Shown here one piece after another: positions 48,070 through 61,300 of a stretch of 64,000 bases of DNA; within the stretch, counting starts at the first letter, position 1, and every line of letters begins with the position of its first letter. Location: the NCBI RefSeq assembly GCF_034093315.1, contig NZ_CP139300.1:868001-932000 (forward strand). Reading direction: 5' to 3'. The position numbers and the translations under genes are program-made. The notes beneath the pieces were generated by a model. It was not told where the DNA came from. It ran no database searches and worked only from the letters and a program-made list of their open reading frames with translations. The stretch comes from Prochlorococcus sp. MIT 1314. GTDB lineage: Bacteria > Cyanobacteriota > Cyanobacteriia > PCC-6307 > Cyanobiaceae.

Positions 48070-51000
48070 TTAATCTTCCTCATATTCAGAGGTTCCTAAT
48101 GATTCGTAGGTAGGCCTCGATGGAGTATTCCTTCTAGGGTTTATATCTTGCATTAAATCCACTTCTTTTCCTTCATCTGTATAAACCCCAATATCTAAAC
48201 CTAAAGATTGTAATTCTCTCATAAGAACTTTAAATGACTCAGGCGTTCCAGGCCTAGGGATTGGTTTACCTTTTACTATTGCATTTAGAGCTTCATTTCT
48301 TCCCTGCATATCATCAGATTTAACTGTTAATAGTTCTTGAAGAGTATAGGCTGCTCCATAAGCTTCAAGAGCCCAAACTTCCATTTCTCCAAGCCTTTGT
48401 CCACCTTGCTGTGCTTTACCACCCAATGGCTGTTGTGTAACCAAAGAGTAAGGACCAGTTGACCTGGCATGAATTTTATCATCCACCAAATGAACTAACT
48501 TAAGGAAGTGAGAATATCCAACAGCAACTGGTTGATCAAAAGGTTCCCCTGTTCTACCATCTTTTAGTAATAACTTCCCAGGATCTTCAGGATTGTAAAC
48601 CCATGCTTTACCTGGCTGTTTTGAAGCCTCCTCTAAAAATGCTTGAACAGTCTGATGTGATTTTTCAGCACCATACATTTCATCGAAAGGTACAACTTTA
48701 ACCCTGCAATTTAAGTTCGAGGCTGCCCAGCCCATCAATAATTCAAAAACTTGACCAACATTCATCCTACTTGGAACTCCTAAAGGATTAAGGACTATAT
48801 CTACAGGAGTTCCATCAGGTAAATAAGGCATGTCTTCTCTAGGTAGGATTCTGCTAATAATCCCTTTATTACCATGCCTTCCAGCCATTTTATCGCCTAC
48901 TTGTATTTTCCTTCTCTGGGCCACATAAACTCTTACAACCATATTAGCCCCTGGAGGCAACTCATCACCTTGTTCTCTAGTGTAAATTCGAACATCCAAA
49001 ACCCTTCCCTTTTCAGTTTTAGGGACCCTCAGGGAGTTGTCTCTAACATCTCGAGCCTTTTCACCAAAAATAGCTCTCAATAGTTTTTCTTCAGGTGGTT
49101 GGTCTGATTCGCCTTTTGGTGTAACTTTTCCTACGAGAATATCCCCACTCTCGACAAAAGCACCAATCCTGATAATTCCCATTTCATCAAGATTATTTAA
49201 ACTTTCTTCAGAGATATTGGGAATCTCTCTTGTGATTTCTTCAGGTCCTAATTTTGTTTGTCTTGCCTCTATTTCATATTTTTCTATATGCACCGATGTA
49301 TATAAATCATCAGTTACCATCCTCTCGCTCACAAGAATTGCATCTTCATAGTTGTAGCCCTCCCATGGCATATATGCAATTAAAACATTCTGGCCAAGTG
49401 CTATTTCCCCTCCTTCACATGCCGATCCATCCGCTAACACTTGCCCAGATATAACTTGATCTCCAATTTTTACGATAGGTCTTTGGTTTAGACAAGTATC
49501 TTGATTTGATCTTTGATATTTTTGAAGATAATGAAAATGTTCGTTACCATCCTCGTCCTTAACAACAATCTCATTAGCATCTACATAAGATACAGTTCCA
49601 TTAACTTTTGTTATGGGAACCATTCCCGAATCTCTAGCAACTTGCATTTCTAAACCTGTTCCAACCAAAGGACGTTCAGGCCTGAGTAATGGAACTGCTT
49701 GGCGTTGCATATTCGATCCCATCAAAGCTCTATTTGCATCATCATGTTCTAAAAAAGGAATTAATGAAGTTGCAACTGAAATTACTTGAACAGGGGAAAG
49801 CTGAACATAATCAACTTGATGAGGAGGTACTTTTTCAAAATCTTGTCTGTATCTTACTGGGATTAGATTTGCAAGTATATTTCCATCCTTGTCAGTTGCT
49901 ACATCTCCTGGAGCCACCCTGCACTCATCTTCTAGATCTGCAGAAAGATACATAGGATTACCTTCTTTATTTACTTTACCGTTCTTAACTTCCCAAAAAG
50001 GAGTTTCAATAAAACCATACTCATTTACTCTTGCATGTGTAGCTAAAGAATTTATCAGTCCAGCATTAGGACCTTCTGGAGTTTCAATGGGACATAATCT
50101 TCCATAATGTGAAGGATGAATATCTCTAACAGCAAAACCTGCTCTTTCTCTTGTTAACCCCCCAGGACCTAAGGCGGAGATTCTTCTCTTATGCGTTAAT
50201 TCAGCCAGAGGATTAGTTTGATCCATGAATTGACTTAATTGACTGGAGCCAAAAAACTCCTTAATAGCAGCAACTAAAGGTTTAGGGTTAACTAGTTGAG
50301 CGGGAGTGAGAGAATCTGTTTCTCCAACAGTCATTCTTTCCTTAATAATCCTCTCTAAACGGTTAAGTCCAACTCTTACTTGGTTTTGAAGAAGTTCTCC
50401 TACAGATCTAACCCTTCGGTTACCAAGATGGTCAATATCATCCAAAGTCGCACCACCCACATCCAATTCTAGGTTAATTAAATAATCAATAGTTGAGAGA
50501 ACATCTTCATGGGTAAGTGTTCTAATATCATCTGGGACAGTAAGCCTTAATTTTTTATTTATTTTATATCTACCAACTCGGCCTAAATCATATCTTTTTG
50601 GATCAAAAAATCTACTTTGTAGTAGCTGTTGTCCTCCAGACACAGAAGGTGGCTCTCCAGGACGTAACTTTTTATAAAGCTCAAGTAAGGCCTGATCTTC
50701 TGAATTAATACCTTCGTCATTAGCTGAATCAATAGAATTTTGATAAAACTCAGGATGTCTAAGTTTATCAATAACATCATTATCAGAAAGACCCATAGCT
50801 CTCATAAGAACATGAGCATTTATTTTTCTAGTTTTATCAACTCTTACATAAAGTAAATTGTTCTTGTCAGTCTCGAATTTTAACCATGCACCTCTATTGG
50901 GAATAACGCTCGCATTGTAAGTTCTTCGGCCATTTTTGTCCTGTTCATCTTTGAAATATACCCCTGGACTTCGAACAATTTGATTAACAATTACTCTTTC

Positions 51001-51363
51001 AGCCCCATTAATGATGAAAGTACCTCTTTCAGTCATTAATGGTAATTCACCAATAAATACTTCTTGTTCTTTAATTTCCCCTGTCTCTTTGTTAATTAAT
51101 CTACAACTTACATACATTTGGGAAGCAAATGTTGCATCTCTTCTTTTTGCTTCCTCAACGTCATGTCTAGGTCTTTTTAACCTGTACTCTTCACCAATAA
51201 AATGTAATTCTAATTTACCTGTGTAATCAGAAATGGGAGAAAAGTTTTGCAATTCTTCTATTAAACCCTTTTCCAAAAACCATTTAAAGCTTGCTCTTTG
51301 TACTTCAACTAAATCTGGTAGATAAGTAGCTGTTTTTGCTACCTGTAAAGCGCTACTGCTCAT
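48070..51363 (-). CDS. rpoB: RNA polymerase beta subunit
   Basis: The 1097-residue product is the core polymerase beta subunit. Family landmarks are [20 protein letters not shown], the rifampicin-pocket region [44 protein letters not shown], and [11 protein letters not shown]. The 225-base spacer before it holds a hairpin that could end the rpsT-tatD transcript, and presumably the rpoB promoter. Confidence 0.98.
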   Translation of the reverse strand: MSSSALQVAKTATYLPDLVEVQRASFKWFLEKGLIEELQNFSPISDYTGKLELHFIGEEYRLKRPRHDVEEAKRRDATFASQMYVSCRLINKETGEIKEQEVFIGELPLMTERGTFIINGAERVIVNQIVRSPGVYFKDEQDKNGRRTYNASVIPNRGAWLKFETDKNNLLYVRVDKTRKINAHVLMRAMGLSDNDVIDKLRHPEFYQNSIDSANDEGINSEDQALLELYKKLRPGEPPSVSGGQQLLQSRFFDPKRYDLGRVGRYKINKKLRLTVPDDIRTLTHEDVLSTIDYLINLELDVGGATLDDIDHLGNRRVRSVGELLQNQVRVGLNRLERIIKERMTVGETDSLTPAQLVNPKPLVAAIKEFFGSSQLSQFMDQTNPLAELTHKRRISALGPGGLTRERAGFAVRDIHPSHYGRLCPIETPEGPNAGLINSLATHARVNEYGFIETPFWEVKNGKVNKEGNPMYLSADLEDECRVAPGDVATDKDGNILANLIPVRYRQDFEKVPPHQVDYVQLSPVQVISVATSLIPFLEHDDANRALMGSNMQRQAVPLLRPERPLVGTGLEMQVARDSGMVPITKVNGTVSYVDANEIVVKDEDGNEHFHYLQKYQRSNQDTCLNQRPIVKIGDQVISGQVLADGSACEGGEIALGQNVLIAYMPWEGYNYEDAILVSERMVTDDLYTSVHIEKYEIEARQTKLGPEEITREIPNISEESLNNLDEMGIIRIGAFVESGDILVGKVTPKGESDQPPEEKLLRAIFGEKARDVRDNSLRVPKTEKGRVLDVRIYTREQGDELPPGANMVVRVYVAQRRKIQVGDKMAGRHGNKGIISRILPREDMPYLPDGTPVDIVLNPLGVPSRMNVGQVFELLMGWAASNLNCRVKVVPFDEMYGAEKSHQTVQAFLEEASKQPGKAWVYNPEDPGKLLLKDGRTGEPFDQPVAVGYSHFLKLVHLVDDKIHARSTGPYSLVTQQPLGGKAQQGGQRLGEMEVWALEAYGAAYTLQELLTVKSDDMQGRNEALNAIVKGKPIPRPGTPESFKVLMRELQSLGLDIGVYTDEGKEVDLMQDINPRRNTPSRPTYESLGTSEYEED

Positions 51364-51499
51364 CCAAGAAAACCTGCGATTATGTGAGATTTACTATTTA
51401 CTTTAAATATACTCAATTTTATTTGTTTAACATTTCTTTTACTTTGAAATTAATCATTAAATCTGGATTTCAAAAGAAAATTGATTTAATAAAAAATTG

Positions 51500-51522
51500 A
51501 ATTGAATGGTTAGAACCATTAA
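51500..51522 (-). terminator. Weak hairpin in the tatD-rpoB spacer
   Basis: AATGGT and ACCATT (51505-51510, 51515-51520) pair around a TAGA loop; two more bases could extend it. On the minus strand a T-rich tract with six T follows within 15 bases. It could terminate or attenuate transcription coming from rpsT-tatD into rpoB. The stem has only two G-C pairs, so it is weak. Confidence 0.35.
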
Positions 51523-51588
51523 TTTAGAAAGTTAAAACTAAAAATTAAGAAAAATTTCCAGTAATTCCTAATCCTAGCAGCTACTGTG

Positions 51589-52383
51589 TCAACTTAACAA
51601 GTCAAATTTAAACAAATTTTTAGCATTCTTAGATGACTCTGTGGCAACTGTAGTTAAGTCCGTAGATCTTAAATCTGCCATAAAATTTGCAACATTTTCA
51701 ACAAATGCAGGTTCATTTCTTTTTCCCCTATGGGGAACAGGGGCTAAGAATGGTGAGTCAGTTTCAATTAAGTATTTATCATTAGGAACTATCTTCGCAC
51801 ATTCATGAATTTCATGAGCTTTTGGGAAAGTCACTATTCCACTAAAACTGATATAAAAACCAAGATCCAAGAATTGCTTCATTTCTTTTGGGCTTCCTGT
51901 CCAACAGTGAAGTACACCTGTAGGGCATTTTCCTTTTTTAGAAAGGTCTTTACATATCTTGATCATTTCATTTGCAGCATCTCTGCAATGGATAATCACA
52001 GGCAATTTAAGTTCGCAAGCTAACTCCATTTGTGGAATAAGAGCATCAATTTGCTGAGTTTTATTTTCACTTTTAAAAAAATCCAGGCCTAATTCACCAA
52101 TAGCTACAACTTTTCTATCTTCTTGAGCTGAACTCCTTAAAAGAGATTTAGAACTTAGTTCCCATTTTCTTGCTTCTAGTGGATGCAAGCCTACTGAATA
52201 ATAAATTTCATTAAATTCATTGGATATTTTTTTTAACTTAGGAATTTCTGTTAATTCACAGCAAGCATGAACTAATTTTTTCACACCTCTAGAACGCAAT
52301 CTAATAACAACATCTTTAAGATCTTTATCGAAATTTTCAAATATTAAATGACAGTGCGAGTCTATGAGTTCAATATCGCTCAT
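51589..52383 (-). CDS. tatD: TatD-family metal-dependent hydrolase/DNase
   Basis: TatD proteins are metal-dependent hydrolases, some shown to be 3'-5' exonucleases. The 264-residue product has the metal-binding His10 and His12 in IDSHCHL, the EIYYSVGLHPLEA stretch, GELGLDFFKSE, the LPVIIHCRDA segment and VLHCWTGSPKEM, and ETDSPFLAPVPHRGKRN near the C-terminus. Length is standard. It lies 14 bases after rpsT. Confidence 0.94.
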   Translation of the reverse strand: MSDIELIDSHCHLIFENFDKDLKDVVIRLRSRGVKKLVHACCELTEIPKLKKISNEFNEIYYSVGLHPLEARKWELSSKSLLRSSAQEDRKVVAIGELGLDFFKSENKTQQIDALIPQMELACELKLPVIIHCRDAANEMIKICKDLSKKGKCPTGVLHCWTGSPKEMKQFLDLGFYISFSGIVTFPKAHEIHECAKIVPNDKYLIETDSPFLAPVPHRGKRNEPAFVENVANFMADLRSTDLTTVATESSKNAKNLFKFDLLS

Positions 52384-52397
52384 AATTATTATTTTTT

Positions 52398-52691
52398 TTA
52401 CTTTGTGGTGAAAGTAGTTTTTACAAAATTGTTAATTTTTGATTTTTTATTGGCCCCGTTATTCTTATGTAGAACATTTTTTTTAACAGCTTTATCTATT
52501 AAACTAAAAGTTTTATTAAGACTTGTTTTAACCAAATTTTTATTATCTTCATTGGGATCTTTTTTATATTTTTCACAATTTTCTAAGGTTTTTTTAGTCA
52601 AAGTCCTAACTGTAGATTTGTATGATTTATTAATTAAACGATTTCTTTCGGCAATTTGTATTCTCTTTTTTGCTGATTTGTTATTAGCCAC
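52398..52691 (-). CDS. rpsT: 30S ribosomal protein S20
   Basis: S20 binds 16S rRNA and helps early assembly of the small subunit. The 97-residue product is basic and helical, beginning MANNKSAKKRIQIAERNRL, with the SYKSTVRTLTKK motif and a C-terminal Lys-rich end (SLIDKAVKKNVLHKNNGANKKS). Length is standard. It is divergent from hisD with 124 bases between starts. Confidence 0.95.
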   Translation of the reverse strand: MANNKSAKKRIQIAERNRLINKSYKSTVRTLTKKTLENCEKYKKDPNEDNKNLVKTSLNKTFSLIDKAVKKNVLHKNNGANKKSKINNFVKTTFTTK

Positions 52692-52752
52692 AGAGGGTAT
52701 ATAAATAGAAGATTATCATCATAACAAATAAATCGACATCTGATCAATCATA

Positions 52753-52758
52753 TATAAT
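52753..52758 (+). promoter_or_regulatory. -10-like element in front of hisD
   Basis: TATAAT, a perfect match to the bacterial -10 consensus, lies 57 bases before the hisD start in the rpsT-hisD spacer. There is no clear -35 in front of it, and AT-rich spacers often give chance matches. Confidence 0.35.
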
Positions 52759-52815
52759 TTCAATAGGTTACTAAATTAGGTCTTGGCCCTTTAAATTTGA
52801 AACAAAATTAAGAAT

Positions 52816-54123
52816 ATGAGGATCATAAATAATAAAAAAGAAGCTATCCGGGAATTAAAAAGAATTTCTTCTCGAACCAATTCAGAAAACAATAACAAGA
52901 TAAATGAAATTGTCGACGAAATTCTTAAAGATGTAAAAAATTTTGGGGATAAAGCTGTAGAAAAATATACAAGAAAATTTGATGGGTTCGACCCTAACCC
53001 TATGCAAGTTAGCGCATATGACTTAAAGAATGCATGGAATGCAATTGATAGCAGTTTAAAGCGCTCACTTGAAGTCGCCCACAATAGAATTAAAAAATTC
53101 CATGAAAAGGAAATCCCATCATCTTTCACAATTGAAGGAGAATATGGTGATGTAGTCCAAAGGAGATGGAGACCAGTAAAAAATGCAGGTATTTATATTC
53201 CTGGAGGCAGAGCTGCTTATCCAAGTACCGTATTAATGAATGCAATACCTGCAACAGTAGCAGGAGTAGAAGAAATCATAATGGTATCTCCTGGAAATAA
53301 AGAAGGGGAAATAAACAAAACTGTTTTAGCGGCTGCTCACTTAGCAGGAATCAATAAAGTTTTTAGAATTGGAGGAGCTCAAGCAATTGGTGCTTTAGCA
53401 TTTGGCACAAATCAAATCAATAAAGTTGATGTTATTTCAGGTCCAGGGAATATTTATGTAACTACTGCTAAAAAACTAATTTATGGCTCTACAGGAATTG
53501 ATTCTTTAGCTGGTCCAAGTGAAATATTAATCATTGCAGATGAAACAGCTAAAAGCACTCATATAGCATCTGATCTACTAGCACAAGCAGAACATGATCC
53601 TTTGGCTTCTTCAATACTACTAACCACATCAAAGAACCAGGCAAAAGAAGTTTTAAAGGAAGTTTATAAAAAAATAGAAGATCATCCAAGAAAAGAAATT
53701 TGCTTGCAATCAATAAAAAATTGGGGATTAATAGTTATTTGCGAAAATAATGAATCATGTATTGAACTAAGCAATAATTTTGCTCCAGAACACTTAGAAA
53801 TTTTAGCTTTCGATTCAAATAAGATTCTTGAAGGCATAGAGAATGCAGGGGCAATATTTTTAGGGAAATGGACCCCGGAGGCTGTTGGTGATTATCTAGC
53901 CGGACCAAATCACACTTTACCTACATCAGGAAATTCTAGATTTAGCGGTTCTCTAGGAGTTGAAACTTTTATGAAAAATACCTCAATAATAGAATTTAAT
54001 GAAGAAAGTTTAAAAGTCAACAGCCTTGATATTATTAATCTTGCTAAAAGCGAGGGTTTACATAGCCACGCCAACTCAGTACAAATAAGATTTGAAGATT
54101 ATCAAACTTTTGAGGGAGCGTAA
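52816..54123 (+). CDS. hisD: Histidinol dehydrogenase
   Basis: HisD oxidises L-histidinol to L-histidine in two NAD-dependent steps, with a zinc ion. The 435-residue product has the family landmarks [56 protein letters not shown], and the C-terminal [16 protein letters not shown]. The Glu/His pair of AEHDP and the GPNHTLPT His are expected zinc or catalytic residues. It converges on rpiA and the two coding regions overlap by 22 bases at their 3' ends. Confidence 0.97.
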   Translation: MRIINNKKEAIRELKRISSRTNSENNNKINEIVDEILKDVKNFGDKAVEKYTRKFDGFDPNPMQVSAYDLKNAWNAIDSSLKRSLEVAHNRIKKFHEKEIPSSFTIEGEYGDVVQRRWRPVKNAGIYIPGGRAAYPSTVLMNAIPATVAGVEEIIMVSPGNKEGEINKTVLAAAHLAGINKVFRIGGAQAIGALAFGTNQINKVDVISGPGNIYVTTAKKLIYGSTGIDSLAGPSEILIIADETAKSTHIASDLLAQAEHDPLASSILLTTSKNQAKEVLKEVYKKIEDHPRKEICLQSIKNWGLIVICENNESCIELSNNFAPEHLEILAFDSNKILEGIENAGAIFLGKWTPEAVGDYLAGPNHTLPTSGNSRFSGSLGVETFMKNTSIIEFNEESLKVNSLDIINLAKSEGLHSHANSVQIRFEDYQTFEGA

Positions 54124-54812
54124 ACAACTGGAGTACTGTTTTCAATTTTACCAACCAGTACTTTGTCTGCAAGATCAACAAATAATCCGTTTTCTAATAC
54201 TCCTGGAATATTATTAATAGTCATTTCAATGTCTTTGGGATTCTTGATACCATCCTTAAACAAGACATCTAGAATTAGGTTGCCTTGGTCAGTAACAACT
54301 GGGCCAGCTTTTTTATTAGCCATTCTTAAAGTAGAGCTGCCATTCATTTCAGAAATAACTTCCTGAACTTGCTTCCACGCATTTGGCAGTACCTCTACAG
54401 GTAATGGGAAAGATTGATTTAAGTTTTGTACCAGTTTAGTTGAATCAACAACAATTAACAATTGATTAGCTTTAGATGCCACTAACTTTTCTCTAACATG
54501 GCATGCTCCTCCTCCTTTTATTAATTGAAATCTGGGATCAACTTCATCTGCTCCATCAATTGCTAAATCAATTCGAGAAACAGAAGCTAAATCTATAAGC
54601 GGGATATCGAGTTCTAACGCTAAAACTTCCGACTGAAAAGAAGTTGCAACACCTTTTATATTTTTCAATTTTCCAGAACGAATTTCATCAGCAAGACTTT
54701 TTATCATAAGTGCAGCTGTTGATCCAGATCCTAATCCGAGTATCATTTCACTTTTCACTTCCTTAATTGCCGCATCAGCAACTATTTGTTTCATTTGAGT
54801 TTGTGAATCCAA
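54102..54812 (-). CDS. rpiA: Ribose-5-phosphate isomerase A
   Basis: RpiA interconverts ribose-5- and ribulose-5-phosphate in the Calvin cycle and the pentose phosphate pathway. The 236-residue product has [11 protein letters not shown] (about 26-36), the DGADEVDP segment with its catalytic Asp, and [14 protein letters not shown]. Length is typical. It overlaps hisD tail-to-tail by 22 bases. Confidence 0.96.
   Translation of the reverse strand: MDSQTQMKQIVADAAIKEVKSEMILGLGSGSTAALMIKSLADEIRSGKLKNIKGVATSFQSEVLALELDIPLIDLASVSRIDLAIDGADEVDPRFQLIKGGGACHVREKLVASKANQLLIVVDSTKLVQNLNQSFPLPVEVLPNAWKQVQEVISEMNGSSTLRMANKKAGPVVTDQGNLILDVLFKDGIKNPKDIEMTINNIPGVLENGLFVDLADKVLVGKIENSTPVVYAPSKV
54132..54162. 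terminator. Possible hairpin at the hisD-rpiA 3' ends
   Basis: AGTACTG (54132-54138) and CAGTACT (54156-54162) form a perfect 7-bp stem with a 17-base loop, just after the hisD stop and inside the rpiA coding region. No long T tract follows on the plus strand. It could stabilise or end hisD mRNA; the evidence is slight. Confidence 0.25.
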
Positions 54813-54858
54813 AATCTTTTTTTCTAAGTTTATAGATTATTAAATTTCAATGGGTGAT

Positions 54859-55989
<1,131 letters not shown>

Positions 55990-56147
55990 TTATTTAATAG
56001 TTTTTGAATTTATGGACTAAATCTAATTGAAGAAATATATTATTGTTGTTTTTTTGTTTACATCCATAAAATACAAATTTTTGAATTTTTTTTATGAAAA
56101 CTTTTTATCTTTGAATATAATTTTAAATAAATTTTATAAAATTAAAT

Positions 56148-56615
56148 TTGAATAAAGAAAACAAAAGAAAACTAGAAACTCTTTTAAAAAAAGTTGCCAA
56201 TCAATGGGGTTTCGAAGTATGCAGATTAAATATTCAAACTAACCAAAATCCAATTGTTATTGAAACTTTTATAAAAAAAACTAATGGGGAGGACATTTCA
56301 TTAGATGATTGTGCGATATTTAATACGCCAGCCTATGACGAAATAGAAAAATCAAATCTCTTAAATTGTTCATATGTGTTAGAAATTAGTAGTCAAGGGG
56401 TCAGTGATGAATTAACCTCAGAAAGAGACTTCAAAACTTTTAAGGGTTTTCCAGTTAATGTTGAGTTAAACCAAAAGAATTCAAAAATAAAATTTCTTAA
56501 TGGTTTGCTTTATGAAAAGTCTAAAGATTATTTAGCCATTAACATAAAAGGTAAGATAAAAAAAATCCCTTTTGATGAAGTACTAAGGATTAGTCTTTGT
56601 ACATTAAAAGATTAA
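56148..56615 (+). CDS. rimP: Ribosome maturation factor RimP
   Basis: RimP helps mature the 30S subunit. The 155-residue product has the N-terminal domain ([20 protein letters not shown]) and the characteristic [25 protein letters not shown] in the middle, then an SH3-like C-terminal domain. The start is TTG at 56148 (starts [13 protein letters not shown]); no ATG lies nearby upstream in frame, and the N-terminus agrees with the family. It heads the rimP-nusA-ylxR-infB operon. Confidence 0.9.
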   Translation: MNKENKRKLETLLKKVANQWGFEVCRLNIQTNQNPIVIETFIKKTNGEDISLDDCAIFNTPAYDEIEKSNLLNCSYVLEISSQGVSDELTSERDFKTFKGFPVNVELNQKNSKIKFLNGLLYEKSKDYLAINIKGKIKKIPFDEVLRISLCTLKD

Positions 56616-56651
56616 TTATTTTTCAACCATTATTAAATTTTCCCATCATAG

Positions 56652-58055
56652 ATGGCATTAGTTATTCTCCCCGGTTTAAACAATCTTATTGAAGACATTA
56701 GTGAGGAAAAAAAGCTACCTCCTAATATAGTAGAAGCAGCCTTGCGCGAAGCTTTACTAAAAGGATACGAAAAATATAGAAGAACTTTTTACATTGGAAT
56801 TAATGAAGATCCATTTGATGAAGAATATTTTAGTAATTTTGATGTTGGATTAGACCTAGATGAAGAAGGTTATAGGATATTATCGAGTAAAATAATTGTT
56901 GAGGAAGTTGAGAGCGAGGATCATCAAATATCTCTATTAGAAGTTAAACAAGTTGCTGATGATGCTCAGATAGGTGACACAGTTGTTTTAGACGTCACTC
57001 CAGAAAAAGAGGACTTTGGGCGAATGGCCGCTTCAACTACAAAGCAAGTTTTAGCCCAAAAATTAAGAGATCAACAGAGAAAAATGATCCAAGAAGAATT
57101 TGCAGATTTGGAGGATCCAGTTTTAACTGCAAGAGTTATAAGATTTGAAAGGCAATCAGTTATTATGGGCGTCAGTTCAGGGATTGGAAGACCTGAAGTT
57201 GAGGCCGAACTTCCCAAGAGAGATCAATTACCAAATGATAACTATAGAGCAAATGCAACTTTCAAAGTATTTTTAAAAGAGGTAAGTGAAATAGCTAGAA
57301 AAGGGCCACAACTTTTTGTAAGTAGAGCAAATGCTGGTTTAGTGGTTTACTTATTTGAAAATGAAGTGCCAGAAATCCAAGAAGGTACAGTAAAAATTGT
57401 TGCTGTTTCAAGAGAAGCCAACCCTCCATCAAGAGCTGTTGGTCCAAGGACAAAAGTAGCAGTTGATAGTACCGAACAAGAAGTTGACCCTGTAGGTGCT
57501 TGTATTGGAGCTAGAGGAGCAAGAATTCAACAAGTAGTTAATGAATTAAGAGGCGAAAAAATAGATGTTATTAAATGGTCATCTGATCCTATACAGTACA
57601 TTCTAAATTCTTTGAGTCCTGCAAAAGTTGATCTAGTGAGATTGGTTGACCCAGAAGGACAACATGCCCACGTTTTAGTTCCACCTGATCAATTGAGTCT
57701 TGCAATTGGTAGAGAAGGTCAAAATGTAAGACTTGCCGCAAGATTAACTGGTTGGAAGATTGATGTTAAAAACTCACATGAATACGACAAAGAAGCCGAA
57801 GATGCAGCAGTTTCTGAATTAATTATTAAAAGGGAAGAAGAAGAGAATCTCCAGCGTGAAGCTGAACTAAGATTAGAAGCAGAACAAGATGAACGTGCTG
57901 CAGAAGATGCAAGATTAAGAGAGCTTTATCCCCTTCCTGAAGATGATCAAGAATATGAAGAAGAACAATATGAAGAGGATTCAATCTCAAATAATGATCA
58001 ATTAGAGAATTTTCAAGATGATGAAATATCCGCTAAAGAGGAGAGAAAACGGTGA
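56652..58055 (+). CDS. nusA: Transcription termination/antitermination factor NusA
   Basis: NusA binds RNA polymerase and nascent RNA and modulates pausing and termination. The 467-residue product has the N-terminal polymerase-binding domain, an S1 domain (about 145-215, with GVSSGIGRPEVEAELP), and two KH domains. The first includes DPVGACIGARGARIQ and the second LSLAIGREGQNVRLAARLTGW. A C-terminal acidic, Glu/Asp-rich tail of about 75 residues replaces the repeats of enterobacteria, as in other cyanobacteria. It overlaps the ylxR start by 4 bases. Confidence 0.96.
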   Translation: MALVILPGLNNLIEDISEEKKLPPNIVEAALREALLKGYEKYRRTFYIGINEDPFDEEYFSNFDVGLDLDEEGYRILSSKIIVEEVESEDHQISLLEVKQVADDAQIGDTVVLDVTPEKEDFGRMAASTTKQVLAQKLRDQQRKMIQEEFADLEDPVLTARVIRFERQSVIMGVSSGIGRPEVEAELPKRDQLPNDNYRANATFKVFLKEVSEIARKGPQLFVSRANAGLVVYLFENEVPEIQEGTVKIVAVSREANPPSRAVGPRTKVAVDSTEQEVDPVGACIGARGARIQQVVNELRGEKIDVIKWSSDPIQYILNSLSPAKVDLVRLVDPEGQHAHVLVPPDQLSLAIGREGQNVRLAARLTGWKIDVKNSHEYDKEAEDAAVSELIIKREEEENLQREAELRLEAEQDERAAEDARLRELYPLPEDDQEYEEEQYEEDSISNNDQLENFQDDEISAKEERKR

Positions 58056-58333
58056 TAAAACAAACTCCTGTTATGCGTAGATGTATTTCATGTAGAAAAA
58101 CATATGACAGGAAAAATCTTTTAAAGATTACCAATGATTATAAGCATGGCATTATGTTTCAACAAGGAATGGGGCGTTCAGCTTACATTTGCAATTCAAA
58201 AAAATGTTATTCAGATTCCAAACTAAAGAAAAAGCTTCAAAAAGCTTTGAAAAAATTTTTAGAACCTGAATTTATTGAAATTTTTGAAAAAGAAATTGCA
58301 AGCTATAATGACTTTCCCAATAAGGGAATATAA
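58052..58333 (+). CDS. YlxR/RnpM family RNA-binding protein (DUF448)
   Basis: The 93-residue product has the family signature MRRCISCRKTYDRKNLLKI and RSAYICNSKKCYSDSKLKKKLQKALKK, with four cysteines (two CxxC-like pairs). Relatives bind RNA, and one in Bacillus was reported to modulate RNase P, but the cyanobacterial function is not established. The start is GTG at 58052, overlapping nusA by 4 bases. It sits between nusA and infB, the standard position. The neighbouring L7Ae-like gene found in some bacteria is absent. Confidence 0.9.
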   Translation: MIKQTPVMRRCISCRKTYDRKNLLKITNDYKHGIMFQQGMGRSAYICNSKKCYSDSKLKKKLQKALKKFLEPEFIEIFEKEIASYNDFPNKGI

Positions 58334-58380
58334 TTAAAATAAATTCTCTTTAATTTCAAAAAGAGTAAAAATCAGATTAA

Positions 58381-61300
58381 ATGACTATCAGCGATAAAAT
58401 CAGAATTTACGAACTTTCCAGAGACCTAAATCTGGAAAATAAAGATATATTGGATGCTGCTCAAAAACTTTCAATTTCTGTTAAAAGTCATAGTAGTTCT
58501 ATTACTGCAGAGGATGCAAAAAAAATTAAAAATCTTATTAATAAAAAAAATACAGACAAAAAAATACTTTCCATTAATAAACCTTCAATAAAAAAAGATA
58601 CTCAGACACAAAACAAAAATGATAAATCTCCTGGCATCTCTTCCATAAAGGGAAAACCTTTCAAAGACAATCCAAACAAAAATCCATTATTGATAAAACC
58701 TCTAAATAAGCCTGATAGTCCAAAAATAATTTTAAACCAACGTAAAAATCTCAACAAACCAAATATTGTTGCAAATTCACCAACTAAAGGCAATCTTCCA
58801 AATCAAAATTTAAAGAGTAAACCTTTACAAAATTTTAACCAAGACAAAAAAAATGTCCTTAATAAAACAAGCCCTTCTATTAAAAGTTCTGCAAAACCAC
58901 CTATACAACTAATTGAAAAGCCTAAGAATTTCAAAAATAATTTTAAATCTAATGAATCTACCAAGAACATCTACAACTCAGGGGACAAAAAACAACTATT
59001 AAACAAATCTGATCAAAATACGAATAGACCTAAACCAAAAAATTTTAATAATAGGAAAAATACCCCTGAGCTCGTAGGAGCTCCTATTAGAAGACAAGAT
59101 CCAAAGACAACTTCTAATAAGCAAAATATTTCTTACAAACAAACAATCCCCAATAGACCGGTTAATCGCAATAGGCCAAGTAATCCAAATAGGCCTGGTA
59201 ATTCAAACAGGCCTGGAGCTTACAATAGGGCCGGTGCTCCAAACAAGCCTGAATTAAGAAATAAACCAACAGATCAAAGCAGGTCTGGCTCATTTAATAG
59301 ACAAGTCAAGCCGAACAGACCCATTAGCCCAAATAGTCCTAATGGAGGTTTCAGACAGGGAAGTTCATTAAGGCAAGGTGATTTTAATAAGCCTAGTTCA
59401 AAATTTAATAGCCAAAGGGGCTCTGGGATTAGGAAACCAGTATCACCTAATGAACTTTTGCAACTTCAAAAAACTAATAAATCTGAGAAGGAAAAACTAG
59501 GTATCAAGAATAATGAAAAACAAAAAATTGAATCACCTAAACAGAAGGTTAAAGCACCTAATAGTCGTCCAAATGCTGCCCCGAGTTCCAAGAAACCACC
59601 TCATAGAGCGTTTTCGAATAGTTCAAAAAAACCAGGAAGGACAGATTGGGATGATAGTGCAAAACTAGAAGCATTAAGAAATAAAAACCCCCAAAAACAA
59701 AGACAGAAAGTTCATATTATCGGTGAGAATGATGACTCATTAACATCTGAAACAAGTGGATACTCTGGTGAGAAAATTTCAATATTATCAGCTAGCTTAG
59801 CTCGTCCAAAGAAAGCAAAATCAGATGAAGCTAAACCTCAAAAATCTATAAAACAATTCAAGAAGAAGAAAAAAGAAACCACAAGGCAAAGGCAGAAAAG
59901 AAGAGCTATGGAATTAAAGGCTGCTAAAGAGGCCAAACAAGTAAGACCTGAGATGATAATAGTTCCCGAAGATAATTTAACAGTTCAAGAATTAGCTGAT
60001 AAATTAAGTCTTGAAAGTTCTGAAATAATTAAATCTCTTTTCTTTAAAGGAATAACCGCAACTGTAACCCAATCTCTTGACTTAGCAACTATCGAAACAG
60101 TAGCAGAAGAATTTGGTGTACCTGTTTTACAAGATGATATTCAAGAAGCTGCTCAGAAAACAGTTGATATGATTGAATCTGATGATATTGATAATCTTAT
60201 AAAAAGGCCGCCAGTTATTACGGTTATGGGTCATGTAGATCATGGCAAAACAAGTCTTTTAGATTCAATCAGAGAATCAAGAGTGGCTTCTGGTGAGGCT
60301 GGAGGAATAACTCAACATATAGGCGCTTATCAAGTTGAATTTGAACATGAGTCTAAAAAGAAAAAATTAACTTTTCTCGATACTCCTGGTCATGAAGCCT
60401 TCACAGCCATGAGAGCAAGGGGCACAAAGGTTACTGATGTAGCTGTTCTTGTAGTGGCGGCAGATGATGGTTGCAGACCTCAAACACTTGAAGCCATCAG
60501 TCATGCAAGAGCTGCAAAGGTACCAATTGTTGTTGCTATAAATAAAATAGATAAAGAAGGTGCTTCTCCAGAAAGAGTCAAGCAAGAACTATCAGAAAAA
60601 GATTTAATAGCTGAAGATTGGGGAGGAGATACTGTGATGGTTCCAGTAAGTGCAATCAAAAAACAAAATATTGATAAATTACTCGAAATGATTCTATTAG
60701 TTTCTGAAGTTGAAGATCTACAAGCTAATCCTGACAGATCGGCGAAAGGAACAGTGATTGAAGCCCACTTAGATAAAGCCAAAGGTCCTGTAGCTACATT
60801 GCTAGTACAAAATGGCACTTTAAAATCTGGAGATGTTTTAGCTGCCGGCTCTGTACTTGGAAAAATTAGAGCAATGGTTGATGAACATGGTAATAGGATT
60901 AAAGAAGCAGGACCATCATTCCCAGTAGAAGCACTAGGATTTAGTGAAGTACCGACAGCAGGCGATGAATTTGAGGTCTACGCTGATGAAAAAAATGCTC
61001 GAGCTGTTGTCGGAGATAGAGCTACAGATGCTAGAGCCACAAAATTAGCTCAGCAAATGGCTTCTAGAAGAGTTAGCTTATCATCCTTATCAACTCAAGC
61101 AAATGATGGAGAATTAAAAGAATTAAACTTAATTCTTAAGGCTGATGTTCAAGGTAGCGTTGAAGCGATATTGGGATCGCTAGAACAATTGCCAAAAAAT
61201 GAAGTTCAAGTAAGAGTTCTACTCTCTGCTCCGGGAGAAATTACTGAGACAGATATTGATCTCGCAGCTGCATCAGGGTCAGTAATAATTGGGTTTAACA

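Noticed and set aside
48874-51226. Several ORFs of 66-104 codons antisense to rpoB
   Set aside because: They are wholly inside rpoB with no start-site context or familiar protein patterns; shadows of a conserved gene.
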